Source of the DNA: Luteimonas sp. ANT-B3E
Lineage (GTDB): Bacteria; Pseudomonadota; Gammaproteobacteria; Xanthomonadales; Xanthomonadaceae
Direction: 5' to 3'
NCBI GenBank assembly: GCA_001683895.1
Contig: LXQJ01000054.1
Span: 17,434-64,433, forward strand
Length of the DNA: 47,000 nt
Shown: positions 34,319-45,505 of the stretch, in pieces
How positions within the stretch are numbered: position 1 is the stretch's first letter
Layout: each line of letters begins with the position of its first letter
Program-made: the position numbers and the translations under genes
Notes under the pieces: model-generated
Seen by the model: the letters and a program-made list of their open reading frames with translations, nothing else
Told to the model about the DNA's origin: nothing
The model's database searches: none

Positions 34319-37213
34319 GTGAGCCTGCGCGACTACGCGCGCAAGCGCCGCTTCGACGAGACGCCGGAGCCGCAGGACACTCCGGCGGCGCGCGCCGGCA
34401 AGCGCCCGATCTTCGTGGTGCAGCTGCACCACGCCAGCTCGCGGCACTACGACTTCCGGCTGGAGATGGACGGAGCGCTCAAGAGCTGGGCAGTGCCCAA
34501 GGGCCCGTCGCTGCGCCCGGGCGAGAAGCGCTTGGCGGTGGAGGTGGAGGACCACCCGCTGTCGTATGCGACCTTCGCCGGCGACATCCCCAGGGGCCAT
34601 TACGGCGCCGGCCACGTCGACGTCTTCGACCACGGCCACTGGGCCTGCAGTGGCGACCCGCTGGAGGGCCTGGCCGCAGGCAAGCTCGACTTCACCCTGT
34701 CGGGCGCCAAGCTGCAGGGCGCATGGAAACTGGTGCGCACCAACATGCGCGGCAAGCAGAAGCAGTGGCTGCTGATGAAGCGCAGCGACGCGCACGCGGC
34801 CGACCTGGACGCGGACGCACTGTTGGAGGCGCAGGGCGTGGAGGTCGCGTCGTCGGATGGCCGGGGCGCACGCGTCACCAAGCGGGGCGCCGTGAAAAAG
34901 ACCGCAACGAGGAAAGCAGCTGAGGGGAAGGTCGCCGCGGAGAAGGTCGCGACCGAGGGCGCTGCCGCAAGGAAAGCGGACACGAAACAATCGGCCGCGA
35001 CAAAGTCCGCCCCGAAGGGGGTCGCCGGAAAGCAATTGCCGGCGAAGGAGATCGCCGCGAAGGAAATCGCCACCAAGAAGGTCGTTGCCGGGTCTTCCGA
35101 TGCGCAAAGGCGCACCCGGGTGAACCCGGTGCGCGCGACGCCGGCCGCCGCTGCCGTCGCCGACAGCACCGCGAAGACGCCACGCAAGGCCAACGCCAGC
35201 TGGCGCCGCCGTGCGCTGGCGCTCGACCGCGCTGCCGACGGCGGCATGCCGGTCGGCTTCGGCCCGCAGCTGGCGACGCTGCGCGCGTCGCCGCCCAGCG
35301 GCGACGACTGGCTGCACGAGCTGAAGTGGGACGGCTATCGGCTGCTGGTGGACCTGGTTGACGGCGCGGCGAAGCTGCGCTCGCGCGGTGGGCTGGCCTG
35401 GAACGCGACCTTCCCCGAAGTCGTGCAGGCGGTCGAGGCGCTGCCGGTGTCCAACGCCTGCCTCGACGGCGAGCTGGTGGTGCTGGGTGAAGGCGGCCAG
35501 ACCGATTTCGCCGAGCTGCAGCGCGTGATCGGTGGCACTTCGACCGCGCCGCTGCGCTACATCGTCTTCGACCTGCCGGGTCTCGCCGGCGTCGACCTCT
35601 CCGACTCCGCATTGAGCGGGCGCAAGGCGCTGCTGCGCGACCTGCTGCCGACGCCGCCGCACCTGCTGGCGTACAGCGACCACGTCACGGGACACGGCCG
35701 CGAGGTGTTCGCGCAGACCGGCGAACGCGGGATCGAAGGCGTCGTCAGCAAGCGCGCCGGCAGCCGCTACCGCGAAGGCCGCGGTGGCGACTGGATAAAG
35801 TCCAAGCATGAGGACCGCGACGAGTTCGTCGTCGTCGGCTTCACGGTGCCCAAGGGCGCGCGGCAGGGATTCGGCTCGCTGCTGATGGCCACGCGCGACG
35901 ATGGCGCGCTTCGCTACGTGGGCCGCGTCGGCACCGGCTTCGACGACGAGCTGCTGCGCACGCTGCACAAGACGCTGTGCGGGATGGAACGGAAGGAGAC
36001 GACGGTGGATTTGCCGGACCACGTCCCGTTCCCGCGCGGGTCGGTGCACTGGGTGGCGCCGACGCTGGTTGCCGAGGTCGCATTCCGCGGCTGGGGCAAG
36101 GAGGGCCTGCTGCGGCAGGCGGCGTTCAAGCGGCTGCGCATCGACAAGACCGCCGACGACGTGGTGGCCCCGACCGCCGGCGCGGGCGCACGGCGCGCCG
36201 CCGGCGCGACGTCACCGAGAGCGCGTCCCGCGTCCGCAAGGCCCTCCGGGCGCACGCGCGCCGCCGCAGCGGGCGACACGGCCGCGCCGACAGCGCACGC
36301 CAGGATCAGTGGCAGGGCGGCAACCGCGACATCGAAAGCGGCGGCCGGGGCGGTCCCGGACCGCATCACCCATCCCGGGCGCGTGGTGTTCGAGGGCGCG
36401 AAGTACACCAAGGGCGACGTCGCCGCCTATTACCGCGCGGTCGCGCCATGGCTGCTGCCGGAACTCGGCGGCCGACCGCTGTCGCTGCTGCGCTGTCCCG
36501 ACGGCACCACCGGCCAGTGCTTCTTCCAGAAGCACCACGCGGCGAGCCTCGGCGCCGCGGTGCGCTCGGTGGCGCTGGAGCAGAAGAGCGGCACCGAGCA
36601 GTACCTGTACGTCGACGATGTCGACGGCCTGCTCGACCTGGTTCAGATGAACACGCTGGAGCTGCACCCGTGGGGGTCGCGGGTGGAGGCGCCGGAATCG
36701 CCCGATTGCATGGTGTTCGATCTCGACCCCGGTGAAGGCGTCGACTGGAAGGCGATCGTGGCTGCCGCACGCGACGTGCGTGACAAGCTGAAGGCGGCGG
36801 GGCTGCAGAGCTTCGTGCGGCTGTCGGGCGGCAAGGGCCTGCACGTGGTGGTGCCAATCGCGACCGGTCCGTCGTGGGACGACGTCCGCGGCTTCTGCGA
36901 GGGCTTCGCGCAAGCAATGGCGGCACATGCGCCGGAGCGCTACGTGGCGACGATGTCCAAGGCCAAGCGCCCCGGCAAGATCTTCATCGACTGGCTGCGG
37001 AACGCGCGTGGCGCGACCAGCGTGGCGTCGTGGTCGCTGCGCGCGCGCAAGGGCGCGCCGGTGGCGGTGCCCCTGCGCTGGGAGGACCTGGGCGCGATCC
37101 GCAAGCCGGATGCGTTCGACCTGGCGTCCGCGCGCGAGCGTGCGTCGCGCCTGCGCAAGGATCCATGGGACGGCTTCGCGGAGCTTGGACAGCAGCTGCC
37201 GCGCTGGGATTGA
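34319..37213 (+). CDS. ligD: Multifunctional ATP-dependent DNA ligase LigD (PE-ligase-polymerase)
   Basis: 964 residues, GTG 34319. Order as in Pseudomonas LigD: 3'-phosphoesterase (about 1-175, with FVVQLHHASSRHYDFRLEMDG), ligase (about 310-610, nucleotidyl Lys336 in LKWDGYR), polymerase (about 683-960, with metal Asp in MVFDLDPGEG near 801-803 and RLSGGKGLHVVVP). Two linkers, about 185-300 and 615-680, are Lys/Ala/Arg rich and variable in look. With Ku it repairs double-strand breaks by end joining. All key motifs are present. Confidence 0.96.
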   Translation: MSLRDYARKRRFDETPEPQDTPAARAGKRPIFVVQLHHASSRHYDFRLEMDGALKSWAVPKGPSLRPGEKRLAVEVEDHPLSYATFAGDIPRGHYGAGHVDVFDHGHWACSGDPLEGLAAGKLDFTLSGAKLQGAWKLVRTNMRGKQKQWLLMKRSDAHAADLDADALLEAQGVEVASSDGRGARVTKRGAVKKTATRKAAEGKVAAEKVATEGAAARKADTKQSAATKSAPKGVAGKQLPAKEIAAKEIATKKVVAGSSDAQRRTRVNPVRATPAAAAVADSTAKTPRKANASWRRRALALDRAADGGMPVGFGPQLATLRASPPSGDDWLHELKWDGYRLLVDLVDGAAKLRSRGGLAWNATFPEVVQAVEALPVSNACLDGELVVLGEGGQTDFAELQRVIGGTSTAPLRYIVFDLPGLAGVDLSDSALSGRKALLRDLLPTPPHLLAYSDHVTGHGREVFAQTGERGIEGVVSKRAGSRYREGRGGDWIKSKHEDRDEFVVVGFTVPKGARQGFGSLLMATRDDGALRYVGRVGTGFDDELLRTLHKTLCGMERKETTVDLPDHVPFPRGSVHWVAPTLVAEVAFRGWGKEGLLRQAAFKRLRIDKTADDVVAPTAGAGARRAAGATSPRARPASARPSGRTRAAAAGDTAAPTAHARISGRAATATSKAAAGAVPDRITHPGRVVFEGAKYTKGDVAAYYRAVAPWLLPELGGRPLSLLRCPDGTTGQCFFQKHHAASLGAAVRSVALEQKSGTEQYLYVDDVDGLLDLVQMNTLELHPWGSRVEAPESPDCMVFDLDPGEGVDWKAIVAAARDVRDKLKAAGLQSFVRLSGGKGLHVVVPIATGPSWDDVRGFCEGFAQAMAAHAPERYVATMSKAKRPGKIFIDWLRNARGATSVASWSLRARKGAPVAVPLRWEDLGAIRKPDAFDLASARERASRLRKDPWDGFAELGQQLPRWD

Positions 37214-37278
37214 CGGCTCACGCATCGGCCACGCGCAGCCTCCTAGGGTGGACCCGGACCCCCGAAACGAGGTGCCGC

Positions 37279-38367
37279 ATGGCCACCAGCAAGACCACGG
37301 ACAAGAAAGCCCGCGCCAGGACGACAGCCGCGAAGAAGACCTCCGCAAGCAGGGCGCCCGCAAGCGCTACGCAAGCTGGAAAGGCCGGCGCCTCCCAATC
37401 CAAACAGGCCACCGCCGCCGTCGCGAGGACGCAGCGCGACATCCAGCGCACCGCGCTGCGCAAGGCCGACAAGGCGCCGTCGCCGGGGAAGGGCGCGACC
37501 CAGGCCGGCCTGCGCCCGCAGCCCGAGAACCCAATGCCGGCGAAGCAGCTGCCCAAACCGGGCAACGAGCACGCGCTGGCGCTCGCGCCGCGCTTCATGG
37601 CGCCGGATTACGTCGGTAGCGGCAAGCTCGCGGGCATGGCCGCCATCGTCACGGGCGGCGACTCCGGCATCGGCCGCGCGGTCGCGGTGCTGTTCGCGCG
37701 CGAGGGCGCCGATGTCGCCGTGCTGTATCTCGACGAGCACGCCGACGCCGACGAGACGCGCCGCCACGTCGAGGCCGAGGGCCGGCAGTGCCTGGTGATC
37801 GCAGGCGACGTCCGCGACTCCGGGTTCTGCAGCCGCGCGGTAGACGAGGTGGTGGATGCATTTGGCCGACTGGACGTGCTGGTCAACAACGCTGCGTTCC
37901 AACAGCACGCCGAGCGGCTCGAGGACCTGTCCGACGACCACCTGCAGCAGACGCTGCAGACCAATATCGCGGGCTACTTCCACATGGCGCGTGCGGCGCT
38001 GCCGCACATGCAGGCCGGCGCCAGCATCGTCAACACCGGCTCGGAGACGGGGCTTTTCGGCGCCAAGGCGCTGCTGGACTACTCGGCCACCAAGGGCGCG
38101 ATCCACGCGTTCACGATGGCGCTGGCCAGCAACCTGCTGCCGCGCAGCATCCGCGTCAACTGCGTCGCGCCGGGGCCGGTGTGGACGCCATTGAACCCCG
38201 CGGACAAGACCGCCGACGACATCGTCGACTTCGGCAAGGACAGCGACATGGGGCGCCCGGCACAGCCCGAGGAGCTTTCGCCGGCGTATGTGTTCCTGGC
38301 GTCGCCGGTGACGGCCTCGTACATCAGCGGCGTCGTACTGCCGGTGATGGGCGGCCCACGCGGCTGA
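37279..38367 (+). CDS. SDR-family oxidoreductase (YghA-like) with a Lys/Ala-rich N-terminal extension
   Basis: 362 residues, ATG 37279. The C-terminal ~265 residues form a classical SDR: VTGGDSGIGRA near residue 125, VLVNNAA, and catalytic Tyr268/Lys272 in YSATK. PENPMPAKQLPKPGNEHAL before the fold is typical of YghA-like proteins. The first ~75 residues are a basic Lys/Ala/Thr tail with few acidic residues, resembling the linkers of Ku and LigD upstream. The substrate is unknown. It is 65 bases behind ligD and may be co-transcribed. Confidence 0.88.
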   Translation: MATSKTTDKKARARTTAAKKTSASRAPASATQAGKAGASQSKQATAAVARTQRDIQRTALRKADKAPSPGKGATQAGLRPQPENPMPAKQLPKPGNEHALALAPRFMAPDYVGSGKLAGMAAIVTGGDSGIGRAVAVLFAREGADVAVLYLDEHADADETRRHVEAEGRQCLVIAGDVRDSGFCSRAVDEVVDAFGRLDVLVNNAAFQQHAERLEDLSDDHLQQTLQTNIAGYFHMARAALPHMQAGASIVNTGSETGLFGAKALLDYSATKGAIHAFTMALASNLLPRSIRVNCVAPGPVWTPLNPADKTADDIVDFGKDSDMGRPAQPEELSPAYVFLASPVTASYISGVVLPVMGGPRG

Positions 38368-38668
38368 TGGGCTCGCCAGTGCCCGCGTTTGCAGGAGGCA
38401 GGCGGGGTGTCGGCTTGCCACGACACGCGGCATCGGAGCGGTGGCGTCGCGCGGATGCCGTCGACGGGTGTCCGGGAAATGTCACGCAGGATGCGCGCGA
38501 CGTGTAACGCTGCGTTGCATGCAGCGCTGAACAGGTGCAGCTCCGTGCATGGCGCGTGAATCGACCCGACGAAAAGCTGAAGCCGTACACCTTTTTGCGC
38601 GGTGATTTACACGGGGCTTTCGCGTGCGGGCCCTTACGGTGGCGACTTCGAAAAGACCGGAATTCTCC
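38368..38668. other. Intergenic stretch without recognisable gene
   Basis: No credible gene, terminator or RNA was seen. Open frames are antisense or out of frame continuations. It probably holds the promoter of the YqcI/YcgG-family gene, but no element stands out. Confidence 0.5.
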
Positions 38669-40346
<1,678 letters not shown>

Positions 40347-40464
40347 GGCGTTGCCACGTCTTCGCAGCCATGCACAAGGCATGCGCCTGATCTAACGGTG
40401 TCTGGAGGCGCGGTGCTCGCCATGGCGGCGAGCGTTCAGGCACTGACCGGAACCCACGGGACAC

Positions 40465-40488
40465 AAAAAAGGGCCAGCGGCCCTGTTT
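40465..40488 (-). terminator. Rho-independent terminator (minus strand, works both ways)
   Basis: Stem AGGGCC/GGCCCT with loop of three, followed on the minus strand by six T (seen as AAAAAA at 40465-40470). It is placed as the terminator of a minus-strand tRNA-Phe, of which only a 3' fragment remains beside it. Confidence 0.75.
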
Positions 40489-40509
40489 CGTCGAAACCCC
40501 TGAGAATAG

Positions 40510-40554
40510 TGGTGGCCGGGGACGGAATCGAACCGCCGACACGGGGATTTTCAA
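40510..40554 (-). other. 3' fragment of tRNA-Phe, candidate attachment site
   Basis: On the minus strand the sequence runs from the anticodon loop (TTGAAAATCCCC) through GTGTC, the T arm (GGCGG-TTCGATT-CCGTC), acceptor CCCGGCC, A and CCA. The 5' half of the tRNA is absent: past 40554 the sequence diverges. This is the usual scar of site-specific integration into a tRNA 3' end, so it marks one end of an island that extends to higher coordinates. Confidence 0.85.
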
Positions 40555-41053
40555 GCCCTAGTTTGAAGGTCGTTTTTGGCCCGTTTCGTTGATTTGTAAG
40601 GGAAAAATGGCGTCAGTGCTAGGTCCTGAGAGCCAACAGAATCCGCAGGAAACCGCAGGGCAGGGGACCGTAGGGGGACCGCAACTAATTTTCTCCGGAG
40701 GAATGGACATTTGGGGATGCACGGTCCCCTTCATCGCAGAGGCGTGAGTCGCGGCGTGTTGGTCGTGCCTGCGCTAATGCCCATCCGAAGGGTGCTCTGT
40801 TATCGGCCCACTGGTGTGCAGGTTCAAAGGGTGCCCAGGCCTGACCTCGGCACCCGCGGTGTGAGCACTTGTCCGTCGCGCCGAGGCCAAGCTAGCAGTA
40901 GAGCCCCCGCCCTCGACTCGAGGTCATGGAAGATCGTATCCGGGGCCGGCAGGCGATACTGTTCGAGGTGGCGCAGGCCGTGAGATGGCGGCGGGCTACG
41001 GTCATGCCGTCAGCGCAGAACCCTTGAGCCGCGGCTGGACACACGATCAACCT
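40555..41053. other. Island-edge stretch without recognisable gene
   Basis: About 500 bases of lower GC than the chromosome on the left, with short repeats such as GGGGACCG near 40663-40680 and no credible gene on either strand. A 90-codon frame at 40711 has no family look and weak initiation. Confidence 0.5.
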
Positions 41054-41073
41054 AGGCCCGATGGGCCTTTTTT
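41054..41073 (+). terminator. Terminator or attenuator hairpin before the type III mod gene
   Basis: AGGCCC-GAT-GGGCCT followed by T at 41068-41073, ending 44 bases before the mod start. It either ends an upstream transcript or acts in the mod leader. Confidence 0.7.
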
Positions 41074-41117
41074 GCGGCCTCCATGGCCGAGAACACGACG
41101 AATAACGGGGCGAGTGG

Positions 41118-43058
41118 ATGAATTACGAGGAGATGCCCAAGGCGGCGCTGGTAAAGCTGCTGATGGAGCACGACGAAACACGTGCCGCGGCTGGCAAGGA
41201 CGGCATCGTAATGAGCTATGCCGGGCGCACCGCGCCGTGGCAAATCATCAAGCAAGTCAAGCCGAAGTTGTGCCAGATCAACAAGAGCGCATCGGTCGGT
41301 CCCGAGCAGGAACAGATCCTCAACGAGTTGTGGGACGGGGAGAACCTGTCTGCCATGACGACGCTCTACAAGTATCGCGGCCAGGTAGACCTAGTGCTTA
41401 CCGATCCGCCTTACAACACCGGCGAAGACTTCCGCTACAACGACAAGTGGGACAAAGACCCGAACGATCCTGACCTGGGCGAACTCGTTCCCAAGGATGA
41501 TGGCTCGCGCCATAGCAAATGGCTGCGCTTCATGACACCGCGGCTGTGGATGATGCGGGCAATGCTCAAGCCCGGTGGCGTCATAGCCATCTGCATCGAC
41601 CATCGCGAGTTGTATCGCCTTGGCATGCTCATGGACGAGATCTTTCGCGAAGAGAACCGCCTGGGCATCATCAATTGGCAGAAGACGACGGCGAAAAACC
41701 AGTCGTCGAAACTCTCGCTGACCACCGAATACGTGCTGGTCTACGCGAAGTCGAGTGAGCGGGCCAAGACGGGAGCCGTGGAGCGATCGGCATTGGCTGA
41801 TGCCCGATTCGGCAACGCCGACAACGACCTCTTCTCCGATTGGAAGCAGGGCGACTTGACGGGCAAGGGCGCGAGCAAGTTGGCCAACTACGCCATCCAG
41901 TCGCCCTTCACTGGAGAGTTTCATGACCCGGGCGAGCGCCACTGGGCGAACAAGCGCGCCCAGATCAAGGAGTGGGCTCAAGAGTGGGGCGTGGAATATG
42001 AGGACGTCGATATCGGCGACAGCCGCGGCAAGGCTCTGACGCTCAAGGGGTGGGCAACGGCCACTGAAGCACAACGAACGAAGATCATCGATAAGGCCGC
42101 TGCGGTGGCCAAGAAGCGCCTGGACCAGAACCAATGGCCGGTTCTTTACTGGGGCGTAGACGGCAATCAAAAGCCAGTGCGCAAGGTCTACAAGAGCCTG
42201 GTGCGCCAGGGAGGTGTGCCTACCACCTTCTGGCTGGACGACGATGAAGGCCCAACGGATGTTGAGGCCGTGTCATGGCTGCGCAAGATGAGCGGCCGGT
42301 CGCGTGATGGCGTGGAAGAGTTGGATGCCGTTGTAGGCAAGGGCCACAACTTTGAAACCGTAAAGCCCCTGCGCCTGATCAAGAAGATCATCCAGATCTG
42401 GTGCAAGCCCGATGGGATCGTGCTTGATCCTTTTGCAGGGTCGGGCACCACTGGGCACGCGGTCCTTGAGCTCAACCAGGAAACTAACGCGAAGCGGCGT
42501 TTCATCCTCATCGAGCAAGGCAACACTGACAAGGGCGACCACTACGCCAAGACCCTCACGGCCGACCGCCTCAAGCGCGTGATCACTGGCAACTGGAAGA
42601 CGGGCCAGCGCGACCCATTAGGCGGTGGGTTCCGTTTCGTCTCACTCAAGCGCGAGAAGATCGACGCCCAGGCAGTCAACGCCTTGGCACGAGAGGAAAT
42701 GATTGACCTACTGCTCACGAGCTATTGGGACAAGGCAGAGAAGGCGAAGTCCTATCTAAAGCGCCTGCCGGCAGGCGAGCACAAGCACCTGTTTGCCGTG
42801 AACTCCAAGGACGAAGGGTTCTATCTTGTGTGGACCTCTGGCGAACAGCCGTCGCTGCTCACGCGGGCCGTGTTCAAGGAGATCGCCAAGGAGGCGAACG
42901 ACAACAAATTGGCGTCCCGATATCACGTCTATGCCGCAATGGCGCCTTATACCGGCACCGACATCGAGTTCTACAAGATCCCCGATCGCGTGCTGGAGCA
43001 CATCGGCTTCAATACCCGGGCAGATGCATACAACAACGAGGACGTCGTGGATGCTTGA
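41118..43058 (+). CDS. mod: Type III restriction-modification methyltransferase (Mod)
   Basis: 646 residues, ATG 41118. Beta-class amino-methyltransferase order: catalytic DPPYNTGEDFRYNDKWDKDPND first, then SAM-binding DPFAGSGTTGHAV near residue 440. The target-recognition region between them and the length fit type III Mod subunits. It methylates adenine on one strand of an asymmetric site and provides specificity for the Res partner. The recognised sequence cannot be read from the protein. It overlaps res by 8 bases. No phase-variable repeat tract is visible. Confidence 0.93.
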   Translation: MNYEEMPKAALVKLLMEHDETRAAAGKDGIVMSYAGRTAPWQIIKQVKPKLCQINKSASVGPEQEQILNELWDGENLSAMTTLYKYRGQVDLVLTDPPYNTGEDFRYNDKWDKDPNDPDLGELVPKDDGSRHSKWLRFMTPRLWMMRAMLKPGGVIAICIDHRELYRLGMLMDEIFREENRLGIINWQKTTAKNQSSKLSLTTEYVLVYAKSSERAKTGAVERSALADARFGNADNDLFSDWKQGDLTGKGASKLANYAIQSPFTGEFHDPGERHWANKRAQIKEWAQEWGVEYEDVDIGDSRGKALTLKGWATATEAQRTKIIDKAAAVAKKRLDQNQWPVLYWGVDGNQKPVRKVYKSLVRQGGVPTTFWLDDDEGPTDVEAVSWLRKMSGRSRDGVEELDAVVGKGHNFETVKPLRLIKKIIQIWCKPDGIVLDPFAGSGTTGHAVLELNQETNAKRRFILIEQGNTDKGDHYAKTLTADRLKRVITGNWKTGQRDPLGGGFRFVSLKREKIDAQAVNALAREEMIDLLLTSYWDKAEKAKSYLKRLPAGEHKHLFAVNSKDEGFYLVWTSGEQPSLLTRAVFKEIAKEANDNKLASRYHVYAAMAPYTGTDIEFYKIPDRVLEHIGFNTRADAYNNEDVVDA

Positions 43059-45432
43059 GCTTAAGCCGTTCCAGATTCGCGCAGCCAAGCAAATCGCCGA
43101 GCGCTACTCCGCCTTTGATAGCCACCCGCACCGGCCGCTCCATAAGGGCACGAAGCCCCGGCCGTTCTACCAGGCGCTATCCGCCATCACTGGCGCGGGC
43201 AAGACACCGATCCTAGCGGAAGCGGTGGCGCTCATGCGCCTGCACTTTAAGGCCGAGCCCATAGTTTTCTGGATGTCGAAGGCGCGGTCTGTTGTCCAGC
43301 AGACCTACACCAACTTCTCGGACGGCGGGAAATATGCCGTCATCGTCGAGGACTTCAGTGTGATCCGGGCCCGAGACCTTGAGCCCCACATCATCGCCGA
43401 TGGCTCCATGCCGTTGATCGTCATGGCAACCACAGGCCTGTTTAACAACAAGGAGCAGGCCGACGGCGCTCTGAACATCTACAAGCGCGACGAGGACCTG
43501 TTCGGCGATAAGTCGCCCTGGGATCGGTTGATCGAGCGAGATGCCGGCGGCGTGCGTAGGCCGCTCATCATCGTCTACGACGAAGGCCACAACCTGTCAG
43601 ACCAGCAGACCGCCATCCTGGCCGAGCTGGAGCCTGACACCTACCTTTTGGCTAGCGCTACGCTCAAGTTGCCTGCCAATTTCGCGAAGTCTGTCCTCAA
43701 TCCCATGGTCCAGTGGGTCGAGGAAACTGCCGACGAAGCCGACGGCGCCGTGTTCTTCGGCAAGTTGAATGCACTAAACAAGGAAGGGGCCGTAGACCCC
43801 CATGGATTCGCAACGACCGCGGTGGACAGCAACGCGGTGATCAAGGCAGAACTGATCAAGACCGCCGTGCAGTTTGACGGCAGCACGGCACCGATGGAGC
43901 GATGCCTGGACGACCTGTTTGAGCGGCTTCAGTTGATCGAGCATGAGATCGCGACACGGGGTCTAGGCTTCACGCCAAAAGCCATCTACGTCAGCAAGAC
44001 GAACATCACTGACGAGGGCGATCGGGACGACCCGACCAAGCCGTTCGCACACCGCAATGCACCGCCCATTCGGATCTGGCGCTACCTGGTGGACGTCAAG
44101 AAGGTGGACCCCGCCAAGATCGCTATATACGCCGACTTGAAGTTCATCGAAGGCACCAAGCCGTCAGAAGTCAACCTGTTCTCCAAGGGCGATAACGATT
44201 TCGACGATTTCCAGGCAGGCGACTACCAACACATCATCTTCAACCAAGGCCTCCAGGAAGGCTGGGACGATCCAGGGTGCTACCTGGGCTACATAGACAA
44301 GAGCATGGGCTCGCAGATCCGAGTCGAGCAGGTCATCGGCCGCGTGCTGCGTCAGTTTGACGCCAAGCACTACGACGCGCCGATCCTCAACTCGGCGCAC
44401 TTCTTCCTGCGCGTAGATAAGAAGAATGTGTTCACCGAGACCATTGATGCGGTCAAGGCCAAGTTGCGCGAGGGCGGTGCTGCAATCGAAATCGTCCAGT
44501 CCTACGGTGCGACCGATGGTGGTTCCGATGAATTGGAGCCGAAGGACGAGGCCGACGTTCAACTCCATCACGTCAACGCAGATGCAGACGACGCAATCGC
44601 CGCGATCGGAGAATTGATCTCTCACTTCCCCACCATTAAGGAGGGGGAGGGCGACACGCTCGGCAAGGCGCAGCAGAAATCGGAAGTGGTGGACCTAGAG
44701 GATCTGGGCAAGAAGGGAGTTGCGGACTGGCAGACCAGTGGCCACTCCAACCGCGTTCGGTTGCGTTGGTTAGTTAACATGGCCATCCGCAGCCGGTCCC
44801 GTGGTGCGCAGGCCGTGGTCGACCTCCAGTCGCCGAAGTTCGATATTCGGGTTGAGGCCAATAGCAACGCCCATTTTTGGGCGGAGAAGTTGGCGCAGGA
44901 GATCGTGGCCACCTACTACCAGCGGACGGCGCTCGTCTACGAGAGCGCCAAGCCGTTTGTGTTCCCGGCCATGCGCGTCCCAAAGAAGGCGCAGGCTTTC
45001 GACAATGGCCTGTATGAGCGCTATGCCGGGTTCAACAAGTTCGAACTTCTGTTTGGCAACGCTTTGGATGCGTTGGGCCCGGTGTGGCACCGCAACCCAA
45101 GCAACGGCGGGTTCCGGATTCCATTGCTCACCGAAGGCGACAGCGCGTCGTTCTTCCCAGACTTCCTTGTGTGGAAAGGCAAGTTCGTATTCTGCCTGGA
45201 CACGAAGGGCGGACATTTGTTGACCGATGCAGTGGCCCGGAAACTGTTCGACATCCAGGATGAGGGCATTACCAAGATACTTACGCGCTTCATCACCGAG
45301 GGCAAGCAGACCAAGCTCGGTGAAAAGCCGACCAAGGGCGGCTATACCGTTTGGAAAATGAAGGCAGGATCGCCCGCGGCCATCCACCACGCGACGATTG
45401 AAGCCGCGGCAAAGGAGTGCCTGAAGGTCTGA
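43051..45432 (+). CDS. res: Type III restriction endonuclease/helicase subunit (Res)
   Basis: 793 residues, ATG 43051. SF2 helicase motifs: Walker A ITGAGKTPILAEAV, Walker B VYDEGHNLSDQQ, SAT (LLASATLKLPA), motif VI QVIGRVLRQ. A C-terminal PD-(D/E)xK nuclease is visible as FFPDFLVWKGKFVFCLDTKGGHL. It is shorter than the ~970 residues of EcoP15I Res but has all main motifs. With Mod it cleaves DNA after ATP-driven communication between two unmethylated sites. Confidence 0.93.
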   Translation: MLELKPFQIRAAKQIAERYSAFDSHPHRPLHKGTKPRPFYQALSAITGAGKTPILAEAVALMRLHFKAEPIVFWMSKARSVVQQTYTNFSDGGKYAVIVEDFSVIRARDLEPHIIADGSMPLIVMATTGLFNNKEQADGALNIYKRDEDLFGDKSPWDRLIERDAGGVRRPLIIVYDEGHNLSDQQTAILAELEPDTYLLASATLKLPANFAKSVLNPMVQWVEETADEADGAVFFGKLNALNKEGAVDPHGFATTAVDSNAVIKAELIKTAVQFDGSTAPMERCLDDLFERLQLIEHEIATRGLGFTPKAIYVSKTNITDEGDRDDPTKPFAHRNAPPIRIWRYLVDVKKVDPAKIAIYADLKFIEGTKPSEVNLFSKGDNDFDDFQAGDYQHIIFNQGLQEGWDDPGCYLGYIDKSMGSQIRVEQVIGRVLRQFDAKHYDAPILNSAHFFLRVDKKNVFTETIDAVKAKLREGGAAIEIVQSYGATDGGSDELEPKDEADVQLHHVNADADDAIAAIGELISHFPTIKEGEGDTLGKAQQKSEVVDLEDLGKKGVADWQTSGHSNRVRLRWLVNMAIRSRSRGAQAVVDLQSPKFDIRVEANSNAHFWAEKLAQEIVATYYQRTALVYESAKPFVFPAMRVPKKAQAFDNGLYERYAGFNKFELLFGNALDALGPVWHRNPSNGGFRIPLLTEGDSASFFPDFLVWKGKFVFCLDTKGGHLLTDAVARKLFDIQDEGITKILTRFITEGKQTKLGEKPTKGGYTVWKMKAGSPAAIHHATIEAAAKECLKV

Positions 45433-45505
45433 CGCCAATCTTCATTGCGTCTGACACAGAAGGGCCTTCGAATGGCTACGGCGTCCGTTTTTTGAGAAGG
45501 TCGGG

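Noticed and set aside
33170-36049. 959-codon frame antisense to Ku and LigD
   Set aside because: Low-complexity Arg/Ala/Gln/Val sequence with no family features, fully overlapping two well-supported genes.
40711-40983. 90-codon frame at the island edge
   Set aside because: Weak initiation, Arg/Ser-rich random-looking sequence and no family resemblance.
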